From contig NC_062236.1 in NCBI RefSeq assembly GCF_905475465.1, positions 7,698,001 through 7,762,000 of the forward strand: a stretch of 64,000 bases of DNA. Reading direction: 5' to 3'. Positions 19,921 to 32,648 of this stretch are shown piece by piece (the stretch's first letter is position 1; the number at the start of each line of letters is the position of its first letter). The DNA is from Pieris napi. Taxonomy: Eukaryota; Arthropoda; Insecta; Lepidoptera; Pieridae. Below the pieces are notes generated by a model that saw only the letters and a list, made by a program, of their open reading frames with translations, had not been told where the DNA came from and ran no database searches. A program made the translations under genes and the position numbers.

Positions 19921-22900
19921 CAGGTCAGGACCCGTAACACTCTCAAAAGAGCTCCAGCGCTAAGGCTGTGTCAGGGACTGCGCCTGATTTGTGTTCTTTC
20001 AACACATCTTTCAGGTTTGCACCCATAACACTCTTAAAAGAGCTCCAGCACTAAGGCTGTGTCAGGGACTGCGCCTGATTTGTGTTCTTTCAGGTCAGCA
20101 TCTATAACACTCTCAAAAGAGCTCCAGCACTAAGGCTGTGTCAGGGACTGCGCCTGATTTGTGTTCTTTCAGGTCAGCATCCATAACACTCTCAAAAGAG
20201 CTCCAGCACTAAGGCTGTGTCAGGGACTGCGCCTGATTTGTGTTCTTTCAGGTCAGCACCCGTAACACTCTCAAAAGAGCTCCAGCGCTAAGGCTGTGTC
20301 AGGGACTGCGCCTGATTTGTGTTCTTTCAACACATCTTTCAGGTTTGCACCCATAACACTCTTAAAAGAGCTCCAGCACTAAGGCTGTGTCAGGGACTGC
20401 GCCTGATTTGTGTTCTTTCAGGTCAGCATCCATAACACTCTCAAAAGAGCTCCAGCACTAAGGCTGTGTCAGGGACTGCGCCTGATTTGTGTTCTTTCAG
20501 GTCAGCATCCATAACACTCTTAAAAGAGCTCCAGCACTAAGGCTGTGTCAGGGACTGCGCCTGATTTGTGTTCTTTCAGGTCAGCATCCATAACACTCCC
20601 AAAAGAGCTCCAGCACTAAGGCTGTGTCAGGGACTGCGCCTGATTTGTGTTCTTTCAGGTCAGCATCCATAACACTCTCAAAAGAGCTCCAGCACTAAGG
20701 CTGTGTCAGGGACTGCGCCTGATTTGTGTTCTTTCAGGTCAGCATCCATAACACTCTTAAAAAAGCTCCAGCACTAAGGCTGTGTCAGGGACTGCGCCTG
20801 ATTTGTGTTCTTTCAGGTCAGCATCCATAACACTCTCAAAAGAGCTCCAGCACTAAGGCTGTGTCAGGGACTGCGCCTGATTTGTGTTCTTTCAGGTCAG
20901 CATCCATAACACTCTTAAAAGAGCTCCAGCACTAAGGCTGTGTCAGGGACTGCGCCTGATTTGTGTTCTTTCAAGTCAGCATCCATAACACTCTCAAAAG
21001 AGCTCCAGCACTAAGGCTGTGTCAGGGACTGCGCCTGATTTGTGTTCTTTCAGGTTTGCACCCATAACACTCTCAAAAGAGCTCCAGCACTAAGGCTGTG
21101 TCAGGGACTGCGCCTGATTTGTGTTCTTTCAGGTCAGCATCCATAACACTCTTAAAAGAGCTCCAGCACTAAGGCTGTGTCAGGGACTGCGCCTGATTTG
21201 TGTTCTTTCAGGTCAGCATCCATAACACTCTCAAAAGAGCTCCAGCACTAAGGCTGTGTCAGGGACTGCGCCTGATTTGTGTTCTTTCAGGTCAGCATCC
21301 ATAACACTCTCAAAAGAGCTCCAGCACTAAGGCTGTGTCAGGGACTGCGCCTGATTTGTGTTCTTTTAGGTCAGCATCCATAACACTCTCAAAAGAGCTC
21401 CAGCACTAAGGCTGTGTCAGGGACTGCGCCTGATTTGTGTTCTTTCAGGTCAGCATCCATAACACTCTCAAAAGAGCTCCAGCACTAAGGCTGTGTCAGG
21501 GACTGCGCCTGATTTGTGTTCTTTCAGGTCAGCATCCATAACACTCTCAAAAGAGCTCCAGCACTAAGGCTGTGTCAGGGATTGCGCCTGATTTGTGTTC
21601 TTTCAGGTCAGCATCCATCACACTCTCAAAAGAGCTCCAGCACTAAGGCTGTGTCAGGGACTGCGCCTGATTTGTGTTCTTTCAGGTCAGCATCCATAAC
21701 ACTCTTAAAAGAGCTCCAGCACTAAGGCTGTGTCAGGGACTGCGCCTGATTTGTGTTCTTTCAGGTCAGCATCCATAACACTCTCAAAAGAGCTCCAGCA
21801 CTAAGGCTGTGTCAGGGACTGCGCCTGATTTGTGTTCTTTCAGGTTTGCACCCATAACACTCTCAAAAGAGCTCCAGCACTAAGGCTGTGTCAGGGACTG
21901 CGCCTGATTTGTGTTCTTTCAGGTCAGCATCCATAACACTCTTAAAAGAGCTCCAGCACTAAGGCTGTGTCAGGGACTGCGCCTGATTTGTGTTCTTTCA
22001 GGTCAGCATCCATAACACTCTCAAAAGAGCTCCAGCACTAAGGCTGTGTCAGGGACTGCGCCTGATTTGTGTTCTTTCAGGTTTGCACCCATAACACTCT
22101 CAAAAGAGCTCCAGCACTAAGGCTGTGTCAGGGACTGCGCCTGATTTGTGTTCTTTCAGGTTTGCACCCATAACACTCTCAAAAGAGCTCCAGCACTAAG
22201 GCTGTGTCAGGGACTGCGCCTGATTTGTGTTCTTTCAGGTCAGCATCCATAACACTCTTAAAAGAGCTCCAGCACTAAGGCTGTGTCAGGGACTGCGCCT
22301 GATTTGTGTTCTTTCAGGTCAGCATCCATAACACTCTCAAAAGAGCTCCAGCACTAAGGCTGTGTCAGGGACTGCGCCTGATTTGTGTTCTTTCAGGTCA
22401 GCATCCATAACACTCTCAAAAGAGCTCCAGCACTAAGGCTGTGTCAGGGACTGCGCCTGATTTGTGTTCTTTCAGGTTTGCACCCATAACACTCTCAAAA
22501 GAGCTCCAGCACTAAGGCTGTGTCAGGGACTGCGCCTGATTTGTGTTCTTTCAGGTTTGCACCCATAACACTCTCAAAAGAGCTCCAGCACTAAGGCTGT
22601 GTCAGGGACTGCGCCTGATTTGTGTTCTTTCAGGTCAGCATCCATAACACTCTTAAAAGAGCTCCAGCACTAAGGCTGTGTCAGGGACTGCGCCTGATTT
22701 GTGTTCTTTCAGGTCAGCATCCATAACACTCTCAAAAGAGCTCCAGCACTAAGGCTGTGTCAGGGACTGCGCCTGATTTGTGTTCTTTCAGGTTTGCACC
22801 CATAACACTCTCAAAAGAGCTCCAGCACTAAGGCTGTGTCAGGGACTGCGTCTGATTTGTGTTCTTTCAGGTCAGCATCCATAACACTCTCAAAAGAGCT

Positions 22901-25510
22901 CCAGCACTAAGGCTGTGTCAGGGACTGCGCCTGATTTGTGTTCTTTCAGGTCAGCATCCATAACACTCTTAAAAGAGCTCCAGCACTAAGGCTGTGTCAG
23001 GGACTGCGCCTGATTTGTGTTCTTTCAACACATCTTTCAGGTTTGCACCCATAACACTCTCAAAAGAGCTCCAGCACTAAGGCTGTGTCAGGGACTGCGC
23101 CTGATTTGTGTTCTTTCAGGTCAGCACCCGTAACACTCTCAAAAGAGCTCCAGCGCTAAGGCTGTGTCAGGGACTGCGCCTGATTTGTGTTCTTTCAACA
23201 CATCTTTCAGGTTTGCACCCATAACACTCTTAAAAGAGCTCCAGCACTAAGGCTGTGTCAGGGACTGCGCCTGATTTGTGTTCTTTCAGGTCAGCATCCA
23301 TAACACTCTCAAAAGAGCTCCAGCACTAAGGCTGTGTCAGGGACTGCGCCTGATTTGTGTTCTTTCAGGTCAGCATCCATAACACTCTTAAAAGAGCTCC
23401 AGCACTAAGGCTGTGTCAGGGACTGCGCCTGATTTGTGTTCTTTCAGGTCAGCATCCATAACACTCTCAAAAGAGCTCCAGCACTAAGGCTGTGTCAGGG
23501 ACTGCGCCTGATTTGTGTTCTTTTAGGTCAGCATCCATAACACTCTCAAAAGAGCTCCAGCACTAAGGCTGTGTCAGGGACTGCGCCTGATTTGTGTTCT
23601 TTCAGGTCAGCATCCATAACACTCTCAAAAGAGCTCCAGCACTAAGGCTGTGTCAGGGACTGCGCCTGATTTGTGTTCTTTCAGGTCAGCATCCATAACA
23701 CTCTCAAAAGAGCTCCAGCACTAAGGCTGTGTCAGGGATTGCGCCTGATTTGTGTTCTTTCAGGTCAGCATCCATCACACTCTCAAAAGAGCTCCAGCAC
23801 TAAGGCTGTGTCAGGGACTGCGCCTGATTTGTGTTCTTTCAGGTCAGCATCCATAACACTCTTAAAAGAGCTCCAGCACTAAGGCTGTGTCAGGGACTGC
23901 GCCTGATTTGTGTTCTTTCAGGTCAGCATCCATAACACTCTCAAAAGAGCTCCAGCACTAAGGCTGTGTCAGGGACTGCGCCTGATTTGTGTTCTTTCAG
24001 GTTTGCACCCATAACACTCTCAAAAGAGCTCCAGCACTAAGGCTGTGTCAGGGACTGCGCCTGATTTGTGTTCTTTCAGGTCAGCATCCATAACACTCTT
24101 AAAAGAGCTCCAGCACTAAGGCTGTGTCAGGGACTGCGCCTGATTTGTGTTCTTTCAGGTCAGCATCCATAACACTCTCAAAAGAGCTCCAGCACTAAGG
24201 CTGTGTCAGGGACTGCGCCTGATTTGTGTTCTTTCAGGTTTGCACCCATAACACTCTCAAAAGAGCTCCAGCACTAAGGCTGTGTCAGGGACTGCGCCTG
24301 ATTTGTGTTCTTTCAGGTTTGCACCCATAACACTCTCAAAAGAGCTCCAGCACTAAGGCTGTGTCAGGGACTGCGCCTGATTTGTGTTCTTTCAGGTTTG
24401 CACCCATAACACTCTCAAAAGAGCTCCAGCACTAAGGCTGTGTCAGGGACTGCGCCTGATTTGTGTTCTTTCAGGTCAGCATCCATAACACTCTTAAAAG
24501 AGCTCCAGCACTAAGGCTGTGTCAGGGACTGCGCCTGATTTGTGTTCTTTCAGGTCAGCATCCATAACACTCTCAAAAGAGCTCCAGCACTAAGGCTGTG
24601 TCAGGGACTGCGCCTGATTTGTGTTATTTCAACACATCTTTCAGGTTTGCACCCATAACACTCTTAAAAGAGCTCCAGCACTAAGGCTGTGTCAGGGACT
24701 GCGCCTGATTTGTGTTCTTTCAGGTCAGCATCCATAACACTCTCAAAAGAGCTCCAGCACTAAGGCTGTGTCAGGGACTGCGCCTGATTTGTGTTCTTTC
24801 AGGTCAGCATCCATAACACTCTCAAAAGAGCTCCAGCACTAAGGCTGTGTCAGGGACTGCGCCTGATTTGTGTTCTTTCAGGTTTGCACCCATAACACTC
24901 TCAAAAGAGCTCCAGCACTAAGGCTGTGTCAGGGACTGCGCCTGATTTGTGTTCTTTCAGGTTTGCACCCATAACACTCTCAAAAGAGCTCCAGCACTAA
25001 GGCTGTGTCAGGGACTGCGCCTGATTTGTGTTCTTTCAGGTCAGCATCCATAACACTCTTAAAAGAGCTCCAGCACTAAGGCTGTGTCAGGGACTGCGCC
25101 TGATTTGTGTTCTTTCAGGTCAGCATCCATAACACTCTCAAAAGAGCTCCAGCACTAAGGCTGTGTCAGGGACTGCGCCTGATTTGTGTTCTTTCAGGTT
25201 TGCACCCATAACACTCTCAAAAGAGCTCCAGCACTAAGGCTGTGTCAGGGACTGCGTCTGATTTGTGTTCTTTCAGGTCAGCATCCATAACACTCTTAAA
25301 AGAGCTCCAGCACTAAGGCTGTGTCAGGGACTGCGCCTGATTTGTGTTCTTTCAGGTCAGCATCCATAACACTCTCAAAAGAGCTCCAGCACTAAGGCTG
25401 TGTCAGGGACTGCGCCTGATTTGTGTTCTTTCAGGTTTGCACCCATAACACTCTCAAAAGAGCTCCAGCACTAAGGCTGTGTCAGGGACTGCGCCTGATT
25501 TGTGTTCTTT
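19921..25510 (+). repeat. 5590-bp superrepeat, copy 2
   Basis: Same monomer order and same five long monomers as copy 1 (near 20000, 20328, 23027, 23195 and 24629). By eye I found only a handful of substitutions, for example CTCCC to CTCTC (16816/22406), CTTAAAA to CTCAAAA (near 17298/22888) and GGACTG to GGATTG (near 18148/23738). This level of identity implies very recent duplication or an assembly duplication. Confidence 0.9.
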
Positions 25511-26800
25511 CAGGTCAGCACCCGTAACACTCTCAAAAGAGCTCCAGCGCTAAGGCTGTGTCAGGGACTGCGCCTGATTTGTGTTCTTTCAACACATCTT
25601 TCAGGTTTGCACCCATAACACTCTTAAAAGAGCTCCAGCACTAAGGCTGTGTCAGGGACTGCGCCTGATTTGTGTTCTTTCAGGTCAGCATCTATAACAC
25701 TGTCAAAAGAGCTCCAGCACTAAGGCTGTGTCAGGGACTGCGCCTGATTTGTGTTCTTTCAGGTCAGCATCCATAACACTCTCAAAATAGCTCCAGCACT
25801 AAGGCTGTGTCAGGGACTGCGCCTGATTTGTGTTCTTTCAGGTCAGCACCCGTAACACTCTCAAAAGAGCTCCAGCGCTAAGGCTGTGTCAGGGACTGCG
25901 CCTGATTTGTGTTCTTTCAACACATCTTTCAGGTTTGCACCCATAACACTCTTAAAAGAGCTCCAGCACTAAGGCTGTGTCAGGGACTGCGCCTGATTTG
26001 TGTTCTTTCAGGTCAGCATCCATAACACTCTCAAAAGAGCTCCAGCACTAAGGCTGTGTCAGGGACTGCGCCTGATTTGTGTTCTTTCAGGTCAGCATCC
26101 ATAACACTCTTAAAAGAGCTCCAGCACTAAGGCTGTGTCAGGGACTGCGCCTGATTTGTGTTCTTTCAGGTCAGCATCCATAACACTCCCAAAAGAGCTC
26201 CAGCACTAAGGCTGTGTCAGGGACTGCGCCTGATTTGTGTTCTTTCAGGTCAGCATCCATAACACTCTCAAAAGAGCTCCAGCACTAAGGCTGTGTCAGG
26301 GACTGCGCCTGATTTGTGTTCTTTCAGGTCAGCATCCATAACACTCTTAAAAGAGCTCCAGCACTTAGGCTGTGTCAGGGACTGCGCCTGATTTGTGTTC
26401 TTTCAGGTCAGCATCCATAACACTCTCAAAAGAGCTCCAGCACTAAGGCTGTGTCAGGGACTGCGCCTGATTTGTGTTCTTTCAGGTCAGCATCCATAAC
26501 ACTCTTAAAAGAGCTCCAGCACTAAGGCTGTGTCAGGGACTGCGCCTGATTTGTGTTCTTTCAAGTCAGCATCCATAACACTCTCAAAAGAGCTCCAGCA
26601 CTAAGGCTGTGTCAGGGACTGCGCCTGATTTGTGTTCTTTCAGGTTTGCACCCATAACACTCTCAAAAGAGCTCCAGCACTAAGGCTGTGTCAGGGACTG
26701 CGCCTGATTTGTGTTCTTTCAGGTCAGCATCCATAACACTCTTAAAAGAGCTCCAGCACTAAGGCTGTGTCAGGGACTGCGCCTGATTTGTGTTCTTTCA
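25511..26800 (+). repeat. 5590-bp superrepeat, copy 3 (truncated)
   Basis: Collinear with copy 2 at +5590 (TCTATAACAC 20101/25691, CTCCC near 20597/26187, TCAAGTCAGC 20971/26561). At 26801 a long monomer replaces the expected short one. Beyond that the order resembles the 23.1-24 kb part of copy 2 with monomers missing. Private marks are CACTGTCAAAAG and CAAAATAGCTCC. Confidence 0.82.
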
Positions 26801-29800
26801 ACACATCTTTCAGGTTTGCACCCATAACACTCTCAAAAGAGCTCCAGCACTAAGGCTGTGTCAGGGACTGCGCCTGATTTGTGTTCTTTCAGGTCAGCAT
26901 CCATAACACTCTCAAAAGAGCTCCAGCACTAAGGCTGTGTCAGGGACTGCGCCTGATTTGTGTTCTTTCAAGTCAGCATCCATAACACTCTCAAAAGAGC
27001 TCCAGCACTAAGGCTGTGTCAGGGACTGCGCCTGATTTGTGTTCTTTCAGGTCAGCACCCGTAACACTCTCAAAAGAGCTCCAGCGCTAAGGCTGTGTCA
27101 GGGACTGCGCCTGATTTGTGTTCTTTCAACACATCTTTCAGGTTTGCACCCATAACACTCTTAAAAGAGCTCCAGCACTAAGGCTGTGTCAGGGACTGCG
27201 CCTGATTTGTGTTCTTTCAGGTCAGCATCCATAACACTCTCAAAAGAGCTCCAGCACTAAGGCTGTGTCAGGGACTGCGCCTGATTTGTGTTCTTTCAGG
27301 TCAGCATCCATAACACTCTTAAAAGAGCTCCAGCACTAAGGCTGTGTCAGGGACTGCGCCTGATTTGTGTTCTTTCAGGTCAGCATCCATAACACTCTCA
27401 AAAGAGCTCCAGCACTAAGGCTGTGTCAGGGACTGCGCCTGATTTGTGTTCTTTTAGGTCAGCATCCATAACACTCTCAAAAGAGCTCCAGCACTAAGGC
27501 TGTGTCAGGGACTGCGCCTGATTTGTGTTCTTTCAGGTCAGCATCCATAACACTCTCAAAAGAGCTCCAGCACTAAGGCTGTGTCAGGGATTGCGCCTGA
27601 TTTGTGTTCTTTCAGGTCAGCATCCATCACACTCTCAAAAGAGCTCCAGCACTAAGGCTGTGTCAGGGACTGCGCCTGATTTGTGTTCTTTCAGGTCAGC
27701 ATCCATAACACTCTTAAAAGAGCTCCAGCACTAAGGCTGTGTCAGGGACTGCGCCTGATTTGTGTTCTTTCAGGTCAGCATCCATAACACTCTCAAAAGA
27801 GCTCCAGCACTAAGGCTGTGTCAGGGACTGCGCCTGATTTGTGTTCTTTCAGGTTTGCACCCATAACACTCTCAAAAGAGCTCCAGCACTAAGGCTGTGT
27901 CAGGGACTGCGCCTGATTTGTGTTCTTTCAGGTCAGCATCCATAACACTCTTAAAAGAGCTCCAGCACTAAGGCTGTGTCAGGGACTGCGCCTGATTTGT
28001 GTTCTTTCAGGTCAGCATCCATAACACTCTCAAAAGAGCTCCAGCACTAAGGCTGTGTCAGGGACTGCGCCTGATTTGTGTTCTTTCAGGTCAGCATCCA
28101 TAACACTCTCAAAAGAGCTCCAGCACTAAGGCTGTGTCAGGGACTGCGCCTGATTTGTGTTATTTCAGGTCAGCACCCGTAACACTCTCAAAAGAGCTCC
28201 AGCGCTAAGGCTGTGTCAGGGACTGCGCCTGATTTGTGTTATTTCAACACATCTTTCAGGTTTGCACCCATAACACTCTTAAAAGAGCTCCAGCACTAAG
28301 GCTGTGTCAGGGACTGCGCCTGATTTGTGTTCTTTCAGGTCAGCATCCATAACACTCTTAAAAGAGCTCCAGCACTAAGGCTGTGTCAGGGACTGCGCCT
28401 GATTTGTGTTCTTTCAGGTCAGCATCCATAACACTCTCAAAAGAGCTCCAGCACTAAGGCTGTGTCAGGGACTGCGCCTGATTTGTGTTCTTTCAGGTTT
28501 GCACCCATAACACTCTCAAAAGAGCTCCAGCACTAAGGCTGTGTCAGGGACTGCGCCTGATTTGTGTTCTTTCAGGTTTGTTCCCTTAACACTCTTAAAA
28601 GAGCTCCAGCACTAAGGCTGTGTCAGGGACTGCGCCTGATTTGTGTTCTTTCAGGTCAGCATCCATAACACTCTCAAAAGAGCTCCAGCACTAAGGCTGT
28701 GTCAGGGACTGCGCCTGATTTGTGTTCTTTCAGGTTTGCACCCATAACACTCTCAAAAGAGCTCCAGCACTAAGGCTGTGTCAGGGACTGCGCCTGATTT
28801 GTGTTCTTTCAGGTTTGCACCCATAACACTCTCAAAAGAGCTCCAGCACTAAGGCTGTGTCAGGGACTGCGCCTGATTTGTGTTCTTTCAGGTCAGCATC
28901 CATAACACTCTTAAAAGAGCTCCAGCACTAAGGCTGTGTCAGGGACTGCGCCTGATTTGTGTTCTTTCAGGTCAGCATCCATAACACTCTCAAAAGAGCT
29001 CCAGCACTAAGGCTGTGTCAGGGACTGCGCCTGATTTGTGTTCTTTCAGGTTTGCACCCATAACACTCTCAAAAGAGCTCCAGCACTAAGGCTGTGTCAG
29101 GGACTGCGCCTGATTTGTGTTCTTTCAGGTCAGCATCCATAACACTCTCAAAAGAGCTCCAGCACTAAGGCTGTGTCAGGGACTGCGCCTGATTTGTGTT
29201 CTTTCAGGTCAGCATCCATAACACTCTTAAAAGAGCTCCAGCACTAAGGCTGTGTCAGGGACTGCGCCTGATTTGTGTTCTTTCAGGTCAGCATCCATAA
29301 CACTCTCAAAAGAGCTCCAGCACTAAGGCTGTGTCAGGGACTGCGCCTGATTTGTGTTCTTTCAGGTCAGCATCCATAACACTCTTAAAAGAGCTCCAGC
29401 ACTAAGGCTGTGTCAGGGACTGCGCCTGATTTGTGTTCTTTCAGGTTTGCACCCATAACACTCTCAAAAGAGCTCCAGCACTAAGGCTGTGTCAGGGACT
29501 GCGCCTGATTTGTGTTCTTTCAGGTTTGCACCCATAACACTCTCAAAAGAGCTCCAGCACTAAGGCTGTGTCAGGGACTGCGCCTGATTTGTGTTCTTTC
29601 AGGTCAGCATCCATAACACTCTTAAAAGAGCTCCAGCACTAAGGCTGTGTCAGGGACTGCGCCTGATTTGTGTTCTTTCAGGTCAGCATCCATAACACTC
29701 TCAAAAGAGCTCCAGCACTAAGGCTGTGTCAGGGACTGCGCCTGATTTGTGTTCTTTCAGGTTTGCACCCATAACACTCTCAAAAGAGCTCCAGCACTAA

Positions 29801-31810
29801 GGCTGTGTCAGGGACTGCGCCTGATTTGTGTTCTTTCAGGTTTGCACCCATAACACTCTCAAAAGAGCTCCAGCACTAAGGCTGTGTCAGGGACTGCGCC
29901 TGATTTGTGTTCTTTCAGGTCAGCATCCATAACACTCTTAAAAGAGCTCCAGCACTAAGGCTGTGTCAGGGACTGCGCCTGATTTGTGTTCTTTCAGGTC
30001 AGCATCCATAACACTCTCAAAAGAGCTCCAGCACTAAGGCTGTGTCAGGGACTGCGCCTGATTTGTGTTCTTTCAGGTTTGCACCCATAACACTCTCAAA
30101 AGAGCTCCAGCACTAAGGCTGTGTCAGGGACTGCGCCTGATTTGTGTTCTTTCAGGTCAGCATCCATAACACTCTCAAAAGAGCTCCAGCACTAAGGCTG
30201 TGTCAGGGACTGCGCCTGATTTGTGTTCTTTCAGGTCAGCATCCATAACACTCTCAAAAGAGCTCCAGCACTAAGGCTGTGTCAGGGACTGCGCCTGATT
30301 TGTGTTCTTTCAGGTCAGCATCCATAACACTCTCAAAAGAGCTCCAGCACTAAGGCTGTGTCAGGGACTGCGCCTGATTTGTGTTCTTTCAGGTCAGCAT
30401 CCATAACACTCTCAAAAGAGCTCCAGCACTAAGGCTGTGTCAGGGATTGCGCCTGATTTGTGTTCTTTCAGGTCAGCATCCATAACACTCTCAAAAGAGC
30501 TCCAGCACTAAGGCTGTGTCAGGGACTGCGCCTGATTTGTGTTCTTTCAGGTTTGCACCCATAACACTCTCAAAAGAGCTCCAGCACTAAGGCTGTGTCA
30601 GGGACTGCGCCTGATTTGTGTTCTTTCAGGTCAGCATCCATAACACTCTTAAAAGAGCTCCAGCACTAAGGCTGTGTCAGGGACTGCGCCTGATTTGTGT
30701 TCTTTCAGGTCTGCATCCATAACACTCTCAAAAGAGCTCCAGCACTAAGGCTGTGTCAGGGACTGCGCCTGATTTGTGTTCTTTCAGGTTTGCACCCATA
30801 ACACTCTCAAAAGAGCTCCAGCACTAAGGCTGTGTCAGGGACTGCGCCTGATTTGTGTTCTTTCAGGTCAGCATCCATAACACTCTCAAAAGAGCTCCAG
30901 CACTAAGGCTGTGTCAGGGACTGCGCCTGATTTGTGTTCTTTCAGGTCAGCATCCATAACACTCTCAAAAGAGCTCCAGCACTAAGGCTGTGTCAGGGAC
31001 TGCGCCTGATTTGTGTTCTTTCAGGTCAGCATCCATAACACTCTCAAAAGAGCTCCAGCACTAAGGCTGTGTCAGGGACTGCGCCTGATTTGTGTTCTTT
31101 CAGGTCAGCATCCATAACACTCTCAAAAGAGCTCCAGCACTAAGGCTGTGTCAGGGATTGCGCCTGATTTGTGTTCTTTCAGGTCAGCATCCATAACACT
31201 CTCAAAAGAGCTCCAGCACTAAGGCTGTGTCAGGGCCTGCGCCTGATTTGTGTTCTTTCAGGTTTGCACCCATAATACTCTCAAAATAGCTCCAGCACTA
31301 AGGCTGTGTCAGGGACTGCGCCTGATTTGTGTTCTTTCAGGTTTGCACCCATAACACTCTCAAAAGAGCTCCAGCACTAAGGCTGTGTCAGGGACTGCGC
31401 CTGATTTGTGTTCTTTCAGGTTTGCACCCATAACACTCTCAAAAGAGCTCCAGCACTAAGGCTGTGTCAGGGACTGCGCCTGATTTGTGTTCTTTCAGGT
31501 TTGCACCCATAACACTCTCAAAAGAGCTCCAGCACTAAGGCTGTGTCAGGGACTGCGCCTGATTTGTGTTCTTTCAGGTTTGCACCCATAACACTCTCAA
31601 AAGAGCTCCAGCACTAAGGCTGTGTCAGGGACTGCGCCTGATTTGTGTTCTTTCAGGTCAGCATCCATAACACTCTTAAAAGAGCTCCAGCACTAAGGCT
31701 GTGTCAGGGACTGCGCCTGATTTGTGTTCTTTCAGGTCAGCATCCATAACACTCTCAAAAGAGCTCCAGCACTAAGGCTGTGTCAGGGACTGCGCCTGAT
31801 TTGTGTTCTT

Positions 31811-32648
31811 TCAGGTCAGCACCCGTAACACTCTCAAAAGAGCTCCAGCGCTAAGGCTGTGTCAGGGACTGCGCCTGATTTGTGTTCTTTCAACACATCT
31901 TTCAGGTTTGCACCCATAACACTCTTAAAAGAGCTCCAGCACTAAGGCTGTGTCAGGGACTGCGCCTGATTTGTGTTCTTTCAACACATCTTTCAGGTTT
32001 GCACCCATAACACTCTTAAAAGAGCTCCAGCACAAAGGCTGTGTCAGGGACTGCGCCTGATTTGTGTTCTTTCAGGTCAGCACCCGTAACACTCTCAAAA
32101 GAGCTCCAGCGCTAAGGCTGTGTCAGGGACTGCGCCTGATTTGTGTTCTTTCAGGTCAGCATCCATAACACTCTCAAAAGAGCTCCAGCACTAAGGCTGT
32201 GTCAGGGACTGCGCCTGATTTGTGTTCTTTCAGGTCAGCAACCGTAACACTCTCAAAAGAGCTCCAGCGCTAAGGCTGTGTCAGGGACTGCGCCTGATTT
32301 GTGTTCTTTCAACACATCTTTCAGGTTTGCACCCATAACACTCTTAAAAGAGCTCCAGCACTAAGGCTGTGTCAGGGACTGCGCCTGATTTGTGTTCTTT
32401 CAACACATCTTTCAGGTTTGCACCCATAACACTCTTAAAAGAGCTCCAGCACAAAGGCTGTGTCAGGGACTGCGCCTGATTTGTGTTCTTTCAGGTCAGC
32501 ACCCGTAACACTCTCAAAAGAGCTCCAGCGCTAAGGCTGTGTCAGGGACTGCGCCTGATTTGTGTTCTTTCAACACATCTTTCAGGTTTGCACCCATAAC
32601 ACTCTTAAAAGAGCTCCAGCGCTAAGGCTGTGTCAGGGACTGCGCCTG
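31811..32648 (+). repeat. 419-bp higher-order repeat rich in long monomers
   Basis: Starts at 31811 and 32230 (419 bp = 3 x 79 + 2 x 91), with inner copies of the CACCCG/CAGCGCT monomer at 32072 and 32491, again 419 apart. Consecutive 91-bp monomers, one with CAGCACAAAGG, are found only here, in the matching stretch from 62225, and in the continuation to about 32740. The second copy departs from the first near its end. Confidence 0.82.
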
